Source of the DNA: JAGWBD01 sp965220615
Lineage (GTDB): Bacteria > Chloroflexota > Anaerolineae > Aggregatilineales > Phototrophicaceae
Length of the DNA: 64,000 nt
NCBI GenBank assembly: GCA_965220615.1
Contig: CBDCQL010000002.1
Span: 744,001-808,000 of the forward strand
Reading direction: 5' to 3'
A model generated the notes under the pieces. That model had not been told where the DNA came from, did not search any database, and worked only from the letters and a program-made list of their open reading frames with translations. Every line of letters begins with the position of its first letter. Position 1 is the stretch's first letter. Both the position numbers and the translations under genes were made by a program. Shown one piece after another: positions 33,867 to 42,975 of the stretch.

Positions 33867-35339
33867 ATGCCGCGCCTTTCCCACATGCTCCTGACGATTC
33901 TCGCGCTTTGCGGCTGCGCGCTTTTGAGTCAGCCTTCGCCAACTCCCGCAAGGATTGCAACAGCCACTCCCCGGCCATCACCCGCGGAGGTGCCGCAGGT
34001 CGCCGCCACTGCGCAGGAAGTTTCACTCAACCAAAGTGCAGTGAGACACGAAATCAATGCCACCATTGATCTGGCGCAAAATGAAATCTCGGTCCTGCAA
34101 GACCTGCGTTTCAGAAACGATACGGCATCCCCACTGGAGGAGTTGCTGCTGCTCGTCGAGGCCAACAGACGGGCGGGCAGCGTTGAGGTCCAGCGGGTCG
34201 TCGCCGGCGAGACCTCGCTGCATTTCACTCTGGAGGGGCGCAGCCTCATGGTCCGACTGCCTGGAGTGTTGCAGCCAGGAGACACGGTGGAACTCTCGCT
34301 GGCCTTTAAACTGTACGTTCCGCCATTCGAGACTGACGACTATCTGGGATGGCTGGGCCATAACCAGCGACAAATGAACCTGGGCAACTGGCTGCCAGTG
34401 GTCGCGCCCTGGCGTGACGGCAACTGGTTGGTCAATGAAGCGGCTGATCTGGGCGAACATACTGCCCAGGACCCCGCAGAATGGCAGGTACAGGTCGACG
34501 TTGAGAACGCGTCGGAAGACGTCGTGTTGGCCGGGCCGGGCCTGGTCACCGAGGTGGACGACTGGCGATGGCAGATCGAGCTGCAGGCTTCGCGTGACTT
34601 TTCGCTCAGTATCGACGCCCGTTTCCAGCTTACGGAAACGGAACTCGCCGACGGGACACAACTGGAGGTCTATTCGCTCACTAATTCGCCGGATGCCCTG
34701 GCCGCCGCCGCCTGGGCGCTGGACGTCACCCGCCGCAGCGTAGAGCGCTTTTCTGCGCTTTACGGCCCCTTTCCCCTCAAGCGCCTTGCCGTTGTCGAGG
34801 GCGATTTCCCGGATGGCATGGAATTCAGCGGTCTGGTCTTCGTCAGCCGGGACTGGTTCGAGAGCTGGGAGGGCAACCCAGCCAGCTATCTGACAGTGAT
34901 CACTGCGCATGAAGTTGCCCACCAGTGGTGGTATGGCTCGGTGGCGAATGACCAGGCCGGCGAGCCCTGGCTGGATGAAGCGCTGGCAACCTACAGCGAA
35001 TACCTGCTACTGGAGTCGGATTTCCCGGATTTGCTGGATTGGTGGTGGGAGTGGCGGGTCGACCGTTTCGCGCCGGGCGGCTACGTCGACAGCGACATAT
35101 ACGAGTTTGCAAACCGCCGCGACTACATCAATGCAGTCTACCTGCGAGGCGCGCGTATGTTGCACGAGTTGCGCCAGGACCTGAGCGACGACGCCTTTTT
35201 TGACTGGTTGCGACGTCATGCGGAGCAGGGTGCGGGCAACATCGTCACTGAGGAAGATTTCTGGTCCCTGCTTGATGAATCTCAGCTGGCGGCTACCCTG
35301 GAAACGCGGAGACGTTACCTGCACGATCCCGGTCCCTGA
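33867..35339 (+). CDS. M1-family metallo-aminopeptidase, predicted lipoprotein
   Basis: 490 aa. A short signal ending near LALCGC (lipobox-like) and a Pro/Thr linker put it outside the membrane. The zinc site is HEVAHQWWYG near residue 349, with the third ligand in DEALATYSEYLL 18 residues on. The GxMEN exopeptidase motif reads DGMEFSGLV, a substitution seen in some bacterial M1-like proteins. It lacks the large C-terminal helical domain of PepN. No Shine-Dalgarno precedes the ATG; TTGACC at 33843 with TATGCC over the start codon would imply a leaderless message. Confidence 0.85.
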   Translation: MPRLSHMLLTILALCGCALLSQPSPTPARIATATPRPSPAEVPQVAATAQEVSLNQSAVRHEINATIDLAQNEISVLQDLRFRNDTASPLEELLLLVEANRRAGSVEVQRVVAGETSLHFTLEGRSLMVRLPGVLQPGDTVELSLAFKLYVPPFETDDYLGWLGHNQRQMNLGNWLPVVAPWRDGNWLVNEAADLGEHTAQDPAEWQVQVDVENASEDVVLAGPGLVTEVDDWRWQIELQASRDFSLSIDARFQLTETELADGTQLEVYSLTNSPDALAAAAWALDVTRRSVERFSALYGPFPLKRLAVVEGDFPDGMEFSGLVFVSRDWFESWEGNPASYLTVITAHEVAHQWWYGSVANDQAGEPWLDEALATYSEYLLLESDFPDLLDWWWEWRVDRFAPGGYVDSDIYEFANRRDYINAVYLRGARMLHELRQDLSDDAFFDWLRRHAEQGAGNIVTEEDFWSLLDESQLAATLETRRRYLHDPGP

Positions 35340-35354
35340 CGCACAGGGCGTAGC

Positions 35355-36431
35355 CTAGATGACCTCCAAACCGTCGGCATCCGGCAGATGCGGAAACGGC
35401 GCATGAGGTTCCGTCTGATACCACCAGGCGACGGACGCGATGTCATCTTGCAAGGGAAGATAGCGACGGCCGCTGCGCCAACCCAGCGCCTGAATGGTGA
35501 CGTGCAGGTCTTCCCGAAAACGAATCGGGTCCAGTATGTGCCAGCGGTAGAGCCCGAATCGGGTCTGGCTTTGTTCGAAGCCATCCGGCCGCAGCACCTG
35601 GGGCATACCGGAGTAAGGTGAACTGAATTCGCCATAGTCGCCATCCGGCATGCGAAAGGCCCACGCACCGCCGAAATAGTCTTCGGTGCCGGTGCCGCAG
35701 ATGGTTGGATGCTCATCACCGTCCATATAGAACTTGATTTCGCCCTCGCCCCACCAGCCGCTGTTGTTTGAGCCCCAGGCCATGTAGGTGCCCACGTAAT
35801 GGCCCTGACCCGTCACGCCTTCCAGCAAGGTATGGACCTGGCCGTAAGGCAGGGGATTATTGCGACGCCACTGTGCGTGCAGGTAGGCAGCGTCGTCCGG
35901 GATGTCCGTCTCCGCCCAGGTGATCTGGTAGTAGCAGGTGATCGTCTCTTCACCGATGTTTTCCAGCGTCACGCGGGCGTGCTTGCGGAAGGGCATCTGC
36001 CAGTAGCTGTTGAAGCCGGCGATCGGGTTGACTGCGATTGCCAGGGAACTGATAGTGCTGTGCCGGTTCCAGCCGCTGCAGAAGAAATCGCCAAAGGGGA
36101 CCTCTATCGAAGGCGAGTCTTCTTCGTCCCAGAAGAAGCGGAGCACCATCTGGCGCCAGCTGCCGTGTGAAACCGCAAACCAGATGTGCTGGATTGCCCC
36201 GGGACCGGCAATGTCGGCCAGGGTAACGTCTGTGCCTCCGTCAATGTGGATGCTGGGCGAGACCTTCCAGCCCTGGCCAAGATCGCGCGCGGCCTGCAAC
36301 CCGGTGCCCTCGGTCGCGAGGTCGCCACGGCCCCTGGCGCCATCCGGGTTTTCCGCGCTGATGGAGCGCGTTCGTGCGTTGGACAATCGCACCAGATCGC
36401 TCATGCCCGTAACGAGCCCGTTGAATGCCAT
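35355..36431 (-). CDS. DUF2961 protein (fructose-dianhydride hydrolase-like beta-jelly-roll hydrolase)
   Basis: 358 aa from ATG at 36431, with GGGGAG nine bases upstream. Hallmarks are IDGGTDVTLADIAGPGAIQHIWF near residue 65, RFFWDEEDSPSIEVPFGDFF, GEGEIKFYMDGDEHPTICGTGTEDYFGGAWAF (acidic cluster, probable active site) and RWHILDPIRF. The family includes difructose-dianhydride hydrolases and related arabinan/fructan-acting enzymes. No signal peptide is seen, so it is probably cytoplasmic. It is divergent from the PhyH gene across a shared inverted repeat. Confidence 0.85.
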   Translation of the reverse strand: MAFNGLVTGMSDLVRLSNARTRSISAENPDGARGRGDLATEGTGLQAARDLGQGWKVSPSIHIDGGTDVTLADIAGPGAIQHIWFAVSHGSWRQMVLRFFWDEEDSPSIEVPFGDFFCSGWNRHSTISSLAIAVNPIAGFNSYWQMPFRKHARVTLENIGEETITCYYQITWAETDIPDDAAYLHAQWRRNNPLPYGQVHTLLEGVTGQGHYVGTYMAWGSNNSGWWGEGEIKFYMDGDEHPTICGTGTEDYFGGAWAFRMPDGDYGEFSSPYSGMPQVLRPDGFEQSQTRFGLYRWHILDPIRFREDLHVTIQALGWRSGRRYLPLQDDIASVAWWYQTEPHAPFPHLPDADGLEVI

Positions 36432-36441
36432 TCTGTTCCAC

Positions 36442-36486
36442 TCCCCTGCGCTATACTGCTCCCGGTAAATGGTAACGCGCAGGGGA
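36442..36486. promoter_or_regulatory. 10-bp inverted repeat supplying both divergent ribosome-binding sites
   Basis: TCCCCTGCGC at 36442-36451 and its exact complement GCGCAGGGGA at 36477-36486. On each strand the arm becomes the purine-rich Shine-Dalgarno of the gene that follows (7-9 bases before its ATG). TATACT at 36452-36457 lies between the arms and could be a -10 for phyH. The symmetry could also be an operator that co-regulates both genes. Confidence 0.55.
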
Positions 36487-36492
36487 CTTGCG

Positions 36493-37293
36493 ATGAAATT
36501 CTCGCCGCAACAGGTGAAGTGTTTTCGTGAAGAGGGCTGGCTGCGCGTGCCTGAATTCTGGACGGAACGCGAAATCGCCGCCATGCGCATCGAACTGCAA
36601 GGTCTGCGGGACGCCGGCCTCCTGCATAACGTCAGTACGGAGGGAGACGGTACGACCTACTCAAAGCGGACCGCCAATCTGCAGCTTTGCCCCATGTACC
36701 CGCACAGCCGCTTTTTCCGCGCCATGCCTTTCGCCGACAAGGTGGCGCAGGCCATCGGCCAACTCATTGGCGATCCGGTGATTCTGCATCTTGATCAGGT
36801 CTTTCTCAAGCCGGCAAGACATGGCGCCGGCACTAACTGGCACCAGGACAATGCCTACTTTCGCATCCCGGACCCGCTGGGGGGCACCGCCATGTGGACG
36901 GCGGTCCATGACGCGACGGTCGCCAACGGCACCATCCGGGTCATCCCGGGCAGCTATCGCATCGAATACGAGCATACGCGCGACCCCTTCAGCGACCACC
37001 ACATTTGCTGCTACCCTCCAGAGGACGACGCGGTGGCCATCGAATTGCCGGCCGGCGGCGTGGCCTTCTTCGCCTATGGCGTGGCCCATGCGACGGGCGC
37101 CAACAAGACCAACCGCGACCGCGCCGGCATTGCGCATCACTTCGTCAACGGGTCGATGAAGGACATCCAGTGGCGGAAGAAGAAACTGAGCGAAAACCCC
37201 TGGATTTCCGGCCCCGAAGCCAGCGGCGGCGAACGGGAATACGGCGAATGTATCAGCGGCACCTGGGAATGTGAGGTTGAGCGCATGCTCTGA
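36493..37293 (+). CDS. Phytanoyl-CoA dioxygenase-family Fe(II)/2-oxoglutarate oxygenase
   Basis: 266 aa from ATG at 36493 with AGGGG seven bases upstream. The iron-binding triad is visible as His-x-Asp in NWHQDNAYF near residue 116 and a later His in VAHATGANKTNRDRAGI, whose Arg would grip 2-oxoglutarate. YPHSRFFRAMPFADKVAQAIGQLIGDPVILHLDQVF is the usual core lead-in. The family hydroxylates diverse small molecules; substrate is unknown. It is divergent from the DUF2961 hydrolase. Confidence 0.88.
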   Translation: MKFSPQQVKCFREEGWLRVPEFWTEREIAAMRIELQGLRDAGLLHNVSTEGDGTTYSKRTANLQLCPMYPHSRFFRAMPFADKVAQAIGQLIGDPVILHLDQVFLKPARHGAGTNWHQDNAYFRIPDPLGGTAMWTAVHDATVANGTIRVIPGSYRIEYEHTRDPFSDHHICCYPPEDDAVAIELPAGGVAFFAYGVAHATGANKTNRDRAGIAHHFVNGSMKDIQWRKKKLSENPWISGPEASGGEREYGECISGTWECEVERML

Positions 37294-37346
37294 ATAGCGG
37301 TTATACTGTCGGGTGGCTGATGCTTTGAAACCGACAAGGAACTGCC

Positions 37347-38897
37347 ATGCTTTCCATCGTGCGTGCCTGCGCCGTCGTCGGTCTGGACGGTTGCATCATT
37401 GATGTCGAGACCGACTTCAATCCCCGCGCCGGAATCCCCTCCTTTTCCCTGGTTGGTCTGCCCGGATCGGCTGTCCGTGAGAGCCGCGAACGGGTCCGCG
37501 CCGCCATCCGCAATTCCGGCCTGCAATTTCCAAACAAGAGCTATGTGGTCAACCTGTCGCCCGCCGACCTGCCCAAACACGGGCCGGCCTATGACCTGGC
37601 CATCGCGGTTGGCGTGCTGGCGGCGACCGACCAGGTACCGGAAGGGGCGCTGAACGAAGCGATTTTCCTCGGCGAACTCTCGCTGGACGGAAGCGTGCGA
37701 CACGTCAAGGGTGTGATGCCCATGGCGAACGTCGCCCGCGATGAAGGGTACAAGACGCTCTACGTGCCCGCCTGCGACGCGCCGGAAGCGGGGCTGGTGG
37801 ACGACCTCGACATCATCCCGCTGGAGTCCCTGGGTCAACTGGTCGAACACGTCTATGGCCTGAATCCCGTCGCTCCGCTGGAGCGCAGCATGCCGGACGA
37901 GGGGAGCGATTCGCTATCTGAAGGGCAAATCGACTTTTCCGATATTCGAGGCCAGGAGCATCTTAAGCGCGCACTGGAAGTGGCCGCCGCCGGAAACCAC
38001 AACCTGCTGATGAAGGGGCCGCCCGGCGCGGGCAAGTCCCTCTGCGCCCACGCCTTGCCGGGTATTCTGCCGCCGTTGACGCGTGTGGAGGCGCTGGAGG
38101 CCACCCGCATATACTCCGTGGCTGACATGCTCCAGAGCGAGGAACCCCTGCTGCGCCATCGACCCTTTCGCGCACCGCATCACACCATCTCACAGGCCGG
38201 CCTGGTGGGTGGGGGGCCGGTGCCACGTCCCGGCGAAATCTCTCTGGCGCATCGCGGTGTCCTGTTTCTGGACGAGCTGCCGGAGTACGGTCAGCGCATG
38301 CTGGAAGTGTTGCGCCAGCCGATTGAGGAACGCCGGGTCACAATCAGCCGGGCCAGCGGCTCGCTCACCTTTCCGGCCAACTTTCAGTTGCTGGCGGCCA
38401 TGAATCCCTGTCCCTGCGGCCACTTTGGCGATATGTCCCGCCACTGCAGTTGCTCTCCTACGCAGGTCCAGCGGTACCAAAACCGAATCTCCGGACCCAT
38501 GCTGGACCGCATCGACATGCACGTCGACGTGCCGCGGGTAGAGTATGACAAGCTGATGACCATGGAACCTGGCGAATCGACCCGGGAAATCCGCGCCCGC
38601 GTCGTGGCGGCACGGGAGAGGCAGGCAGAACGCTTCAGCGGGCAACCCGGGCTCTTCGCGAATGCCGACATGGGGCCCGGTGAAGTACAGGAAATGTGTC
38701 AACTCAATGATGAGGCGCGACAGATTCTGGATGCCTCGGTGCGACAGATGCGGCTGGGGGCGCGGGCATTGCACCGCGTGCTGAAGCTGGCACGCACCAT
38801 CGCCGATCTGGCCGCCAGCGACATTGTCTCTGTGGAACATGTGGCCGAGGCGTTACAGTATCGGCAGAGCGGGCAGTTTTCTGCCACCGGCATGTAG
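37347..38897 (+). CDS. YifB/ComM-family Mg-chelatase-like AAA+ ATPase
   Basis: 516 aa, AAGGA six bases before ATG. The N-terminal ChlI-type region has GLDGCIIDVETDF and GLPGSAVRESRERVRAA. The AAA+ core has Walker A GPPGAGKSLCAHALPG near residue 225, Walker B VLFLDELPEY and the MNPCPCGHFGD zinc-like motif. The C-terminal helical lid begins near LNDEARQILDASVRQM. E. coli/Haemophilus ComM is a branch-migration helicase aiding integration of transformed DNA. TATACT at 37306-37311 is a possible -10. Confidence 0.93.
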   Translation: MLSIVRACAVVGLDGCIIDVETDFNPRAGIPSFSLVGLPGSAVRESRERVRAAIRNSGLQFPNKSYVVNLSPADLPKHGPAYDLAIAVGVLAATDQVPEGALNEAIFLGELSLDGSVRHVKGVMPMANVARDEGYKTLYVPACDAPEAGLVDDLDIIPLESLGQLVEHVYGLNPVAPLERSMPDEGSDSLSEGQIDFSDIRGQEHLKRALEVAAAGNHNLLMKGPPGAGKSLCAHALPGILPPLTRVEALEATRIYSVADMLQSEEPLLRHRPFRAPHHTISQAGLVGGGPVPRPGEISLAHRGVLFLDELPEYGQRMLEVLRQPIEERRVTISRASGSLTFPANFQLLAAMNPCPCGHFGDMSRHCSCSPTQVQRYQNRISGPMLDRIDMHVDVPRVEYDKLMTMEPGESTREIRARVVAARERQAERFSGQPGLFANADMGPGEVQEMCQLNDEARQILDASVRQMRLGARALHRVLKLARTIADLAASDIVSVEHVAEALQYRQSGQFSATGM

Positions 38898-38908
38898 GGG
38901 AGGGGACG

Positions 38909-39904
38909 ATGGAATTGTTGGTCATCAATGCGGTGGAAGTGCGTCAGTTGCTGCCGATGGCGGCCTGCATGGATGCGATGGAAGGGGCGCTCAAAAAACT
39001 GGGGCGCGGCGAGGCGCAAAACCCCCTGCGCAGCTTCACCTGGCTGCCGGAAAAGCGCGGCATCCTGGGGGCCATGCCTGCCCTGACAGACGAGGCGATG
39101 GCGATCAAGGTGATCACGGTGATGCCGGGCAACCATGGCACACTCTACGATTCACATATGGGCGCGGTCATCCTGTTTGACGCGCAATACGGCCGGCCCC
39201 TGGCCCTGATGGACGCAACCGAGATCACGGCCATTCGCACGGCAGCGGTCAGTGGCGTGGCGACCCGGACGCTGGCGCGCGAGGATGCCGGCGACCTGGC
39301 GATACTCGGTGCGGGTGTGCAGGGGCGCTCGCATTTGCGGGCGATGCTGGAAGCGCGCCCTGTACGGCGCGTGCGGGTCTGGAGCCGCAGCGAGGCCAAT
39401 CGCTCAGATTTTGTTCGGTGGGCGAGTGAGGAACTGGACGTGGAGGTCGAGGCGATGGAAAACGCGCAGTCCGCCGTGACTGGCGCGGACCTCATCTGCA
39501 CGGCGACTGCCACGACCCTGCCCATTTTGGAGGGCACATGGCTGTCTCCTGGCGCGCACATCAATGCAGTAGGCGCCGCAACGCCAGGCGCAAGAGAACT
39601 GGACTCGGCGGCCATGGCCCTGGTCAGTCACTTCGTGGACCGGCGCGAATCCACGCTTGATGAATCGGGAGATTACCTGATCGCCTTGCAGGAAGGGGCG
39701 ATCGGTGACAATCACATTCGCGCAGAACTGGGCGAGGTCCTGCTCGGTAGTGCCCCGGGTCGGCGCAGCGATGACGAGATCACGTTATTCAACTCACTTG
39801 GCCTTGCGGTCGAAGACCTGGCGGCGGCGCAACTGGTTTACCAGGAGGCGCAAGGGCAGGGCCTGGGTACGAGTGTGGAGTTTGGCGAATCCCGCGAAGA
39901 GTAG
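38909..39904 (+). CDS. Ornithine cyclodeaminase / mu-crystallin family protein
   Basis: 331 aa. The dimer-type fold shows MAIKVITVMPGNHG and GRPLALMDATEITAIRTAAVSGVATRTLA, the family signature, then a Rossmann site AILGAGVQGRSHLRAMLEAR near residue 130 and GADLICTATATTLPIL. Members act as ornithine cyclodeaminases, alanine dehydrogenases or ketimine reductases; NAD(P)H use is expected. Physiological substrate is unclear. It starts 11 bases after yifB and converges on lysK with a 1-base gap. Confidence 0.88.
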   Translation: MELLVINAVEVRQLLPMAACMDAMEGALKKLGRGEAQNPLRSFTWLPEKRGILGAMPALTDEAMAIKVITVMPGNHGTLYDSHMGAVILFDAQYGRPLALMDATEITAIRTAAVSGVATRTLAREDAGDLAILGAGVQGRSHLRAMLEARPVRRVRVWSRSEANRSDFVRWASEELDVEVEAMENAQSAVTGADLICTATATTLPILEGTWLSPGAHINAVGAATPGARELDSAAMALVSHFVDRRESTLDESGDYLIALQEGAIGDNHIRAELGEVLLGSAPGRRSDDEITLFNSLGLAVEDLAAAQLVYQEAQGQGLGTSVEFGESREE

Positions 39905-39905
39905 G

Positions 39906-40982
39906 TCAACTCCGGTTTGGAGCGAGAGATTCAATGGCCGTCACCAAAACGTCAATCGACCTAAGGTACTCGTCGAGGTCGACGTGTTCGTCAGGCGTGT
40001 GATCCAGCGCAGAATCACCGGGGCCGTAGGCGACAATCGGGCAATTCCAGACGGGCGCGACCAGGTTCATGTCCGACGTACCGGTCTTGGTCACAAAGCG
40101 CGGTCGGCCGCCATGCTGACGGATTGCGCGGCGAAAGGCCCGGCTGAGCAGGTTGTCGCGGGGGCTGAGCCAGGCGCGTTCGTGGCCCCGGGCCATGCTG
40201 CTGGCGTTTTCCCCCGCGGCTGGCAGTTCGGCCTCCAGCTCCTCCGGCGAGATTCGCAAGGGCAAGCGGAAGCCGGCGGTCAGGCCCGTTTCTCCCCAGG
40301 CGCCGTCCTGCCCCGAATCAATGGCCTGCAGGGTTACGTCCAGGCGATCAAAGAGCCCTGAAACTCCCTCGTTGCGTCGCTCTACCCATTGCAGCAACTC
40401 CAGCCACCAGGCCACGGCGTTTTCCGCCGGACTTTGGCTCTGACCGGCGCTGTGCGCCAACGGGCCGCGCCATTTCCGTTCGACCAGCAGGCGGCCCTTG
40501 TACCCCAGCGTTATGCGGTCCGCGCGCGAGGGTTCGCCGATGACGCAGGCCCAGGGTTGATAGCGCCCGAGCAAATGCCGCGCGCCGCAACTGCTGCCTT
40601 CCTCCTCGACGGCGCCGACGACTACAAGGCGCAGTCCGGCTGGCAGCCTTGCCCGCGCCCCGGCGACGGCGAAGGCACAAAGGGCACCCCTCGCGTCGAC
40701 AGTGCCGCGGCCGTAGAGCAGGCGTCCCTGCCGACGTACGGGCAGGTCGCCGGGAACGGTGTCGATATGACCCAGCAGGACCAGGTCGCGGTCACCCGAG
40801 CCAAGAATGCCCACGGCGTTTCCAATGTCGTCAATGAAGGCCTCGTCGAATCTGCTGGCAGCCATCCATTTGACCAGATGGCGAGCGGCCGGCCCTTCTT
40901 CGCCGGTGACTCCGGGAATGGCGACGAGGTCCTGCAGCAACGACTCGGCAGCGCAGTCGTCGGGGCGCGACTCTTCAGCCAT
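39906..40982 (-). CDS. lysK: [LysW]-lysine/ornithine hydrolase (M20 family)
   Basis: 358 aa. It releases the finished amino acid from the C-terminal Glu of LysW. M20 metal sites are visible: LLGHIDTVPGDLP (His, Asp) near residue 65, GRGTVDARGALCAF (bridging Asp), VGAVEEEGSSCGARHLL (catalytic Glu pair) and VIGEPS. The shortness (358 aa), with TKTGTSDMN and late DHTPDEHVDLDEYLRSIDVL, matches LysK rather than ArgE/DapE. ATG at 40982 overlaps the lysJ stop by 8 bases. Last gene of lysW-X-Y-Z-J-K. Confidence 0.92.
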   Translation of the reverse strand: MAEESRPDDCAAESLLQDLVAIPGVTGEEGPAARHLVKWMAASRFDEAFIDDIGNAVGILGSGDRDLVLLGHIDTVPGDLPVRRQGRLLYGRGTVDARGALCAFAVAGARARLPAGLRLVVVGAVEEEGSSCGARHLLGRYQPWACVIGEPSRADRITLGYKGRLLVERKWRGPLAHSAGQSQSPAENAVAWWLELLQWVERRNEGVSGLFDRLDVTLQAIDSGQDGAWGETGLTAGFRLPLRISPEELEAELPAAGENASSMARGHERAWLSPRDNLLSRAFRRAIRQHGGRPRFVTKTGTSDMNLVAPVWNCPIVAYGPGDSALDHTPDEHVDLDEYLRSIDVLVTAIESLAPNRS

Positions 40983-42156
40983 CCAACGACTCGCGAATGG
41001 CCACGACGATCTCCTGCAATTCCTCCTCACTGATGAGCAGGGGAGGCAGCAGACGCAACACGTTGAAGCCGGCCGGCAGGGCGAGGACGCCACGGTCCTG
41101 CAGGCGCTTCAACACAGGTGTCACACGTCCACGCAATTGAATGCCGACCAGCAGACCGAGACCCCGCACCTCCCGGATGGAGGCGTTTTGCATGCCTGCC
41201 ATTTCCGACATGAGCCAGTTGCCTAATTCTGCTGCGCGTTGCGGCAGGTGCTCCTCGTCGATCACCGCAAGTGTGGCCAGGGCGGCGGCGCAGGCCAGGG
41301 GGTTGCCGCCAAAGGTGCTGCCATGGCTGCCGGCGGGCAGGCTGCCCAGGGATGCGCGCCAGCATACAGCCCCGATCGGCACACCACCCGCGAGGCCCTT
41401 GCCCAGGGCGAGAACGTCCGGGATGACGTCGGCTTGTTCGCAGGCGAACCAGCTGCCGCAGCGTCCCAACCCTGTCTGGATTTCGTCGATGACCAGCAGC
41501 GCGCCATGGTCGTCACAGAGTTGCCGCAGGCCACGCAGCCAGGCGGTTTCGGCAGGCCGCACGCCGCCTTCGCCCTGAACAACCTCAACCACGACGGCGG
41601 CCGTATTTTCGTCAATGGCGTCGCGCGCCGCCTCAAGGTCATTGAAGGCCAAATGTTGCACCTGGTCCGCGTGCCAGTTGGCGAAGGGCTGGCGGTATTT
41701 CGGATTCCAGGTGAGCGCCAGGGCGCCCAGCGTGCGCCCGTGAAAGGCGTTGCGCGTGGCCAGCACCTTGCTGCGCCCCGTCAGCAACATGGCGACCTTG
41801 AGCGCGCCTTCGATGGCTTCCGCGCCGCTGTTGCAGAGAAAGAACTTGCCAATGTCGCCTGGCGTCAGGGCTGCGAGACGTTCATAGAGACGGGCGCGAT
41901 GTTCGTTGAAGAAGATTTCGGGGCTGGTGACCAGTTCGCCCGCCTGTCTGGCGATGGCGGCGGTGACCACCGGGTGGGCATGACCGGTCAGGGCGACGCC
42001 CTGGCCGCTGGTGGCGTCAAGGTAACAGCGCCCCTCTTCGTCCCAAACACGCGTGCCTTCACCCCGTACGAGGGTTAGCGGCCTTTTGAAGTAGGCCCCT
42101 GACGTACGGGCGGTCTCAATTTGACGCAGGGACTGATCGATTTCCTGCAGGCTCAT
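40975..42156 (-). CDS. lysJ: [LysW]-aminoadipate semialdehyde transaminase
   Basis: 393 aa, class III PLP aminotransferase. FFLCNSGAEAIEGALKVAMLLTGRSKVLATRNAFHGRTLGAL near residue 110, VIDEIQTGLGRCGSWFACE (PLP Asp) and LALGKGLAGGVPIGAVCWR with the Schiff-base Lys. STFGGNPLACAAALATL closes the motif set. It transfers an amino group from glutamate to LysW-bound semialdehyde. It is nearly indistinguishable from ArgD by motifs; assignment rests on operon position. ATG overlaps the lysZ stop by 4 bases. Confidence 0.92.
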   Translation of the reverse strand: MSLQEIDQSLRQIETARTSGAYFKRPLTLVRGEGTRVWDEEGRCYLDATSGQGVALTGHAHPVVTAAIARQAGELVTSPEIFFNEHRARLYERLAALTPGDIGKFFLCNSGAEAIEGALKVAMLLTGRSKVLATRNAFHGRTLGALALTWNPKYRQPFANWHADQVQHLAFNDLEAARDAIDENTAAVVVEVVQGEGGVRPAETAWLRGLRQLCDDHGALLVIDEIQTGLGRCGSWFACEQADVIPDVLALGKGLAGGVPIGAVCWRASLGSLPAGSHGSTFGGNPLACAAALATLAVIDEEHLPQRAAELGNWLMSEMAGMQNASIREVRGLGLLVGIQLRGRVTPVLKRLQDRGVLALPAGFNVLRLLPPLLISEEELQEIVVAIRESLDG

Positions 42157-42965
42157 GACTCAAACACCGATCCGGCGCCGGCCAGCGCATTCTGAACGGG
42201 CTCGCGGACACGACCGTCGCTGATGATGACGCGGCCCGCACCTCCGTCCAACGCTTCTGTGGCGGCCAGCACCTTGCGTTTCATGCGTCCCTGTGCCCAG
42301 GCCAATGCCTGCTCACGCTCGCCGGCGGAAATGACGGAGACGATGCTGTTTGCGTCGGGGAAATTGCGATAGAGGCCGCGCACGTTGCTGAGAATGACCA
42401 GGACGGCCGCGCCAAGCTCCGCAGCGACGGCCGCCGCAGCCCGGTCGCCGTCGATGTTGAGCTGGCCATCGCTGCTGTGGGCCAGAGGGGGCAGCACAGG
42501 GATTCGGCCTGCTTCCAGATGCGCCAGCAGGGTCTGACCATCGACAGCAGTTATGGTCCCGCTGTAATCATCACGAATGATGCGCACACGCCCCTCCACC
42601 AGCGCGCGCAGGACCTGCTTGCGACGCGCCTGAAGCACGATCTTGTCACCAGTCAGGCCAGTCGCTTCGACGCCATTGTGGCCGAGGCAGGCCAGCATCT
42701 CACGGTTCACCGCTTCGGCTGCCTGCACGAAGAGATCGCGGGTTGGCGCATCCGTGTAGCGCGAGCTGTGGCCGGAAGGGGATGTCAGCGTGCGCAGCGG
42801 CAGCCCGGCTTCTTCACAGAGCCGGTTCGCCTCGGCGCTGGCGCCATGTACCAGGACCATCGGGCGCCGGTCGCTCCGCAGGACATTGACCAGGTCTTCA
42901 CAGGTGGCCGCCAGATCGACTCCCTCGGCGCCACCCAGTTTGACCACCAGCAGGTTAGCGGGCAC
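42153..42965 (-). CDS. lysZ: [LysW]-aminoadipate kinase
   Basis: About 270 aa, amino-acid kinase family (ArgB-like). VVKLGGAEG binds the ATP phosphate, and VLVHGASAEANRLCEEAG, ATGLTGDKIV and NIDGDRAAAAVAAELGAAVLVILSNVRGLY follow in family order. It phosphorylates the side-chain carboxylate of LysW-bound 2-aminoadipate. I favour the GTG at 42965, since GAAGGA lies six bases before it; the ATG at 42971 abuts that Shine-Dalgarno directly. Lysine is scarce in this protein (five residues), in contrast to the operon's leader peptide. Confidence 0.92.
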   Translation of the reverse strand: MPANLLVVKLGGAEGVDLAATCEDLVNVLRSDRRPMVLVHGASAEANRLCEEAGLPLRTLTSPSGHSSRYTDAPTRDLFVQAAEAVNREMLACLGHNGVEATGLTGDKIVLQARRKQVLRALVEGRVRIIRDDYSGTITAVDGQTLLAHLEAGRIPVLPPLAHSSDGQLNIDGDRAAAAVAAELGAAVLVILSNVRGLYRNFPDANSIVSVISAGEREQALAWAQGRMKRKVLAATEALDGGAGRVIISDGRVREPVQNALAGAGSVFES

Positions 42966-42975
42966 GATCATTCCT

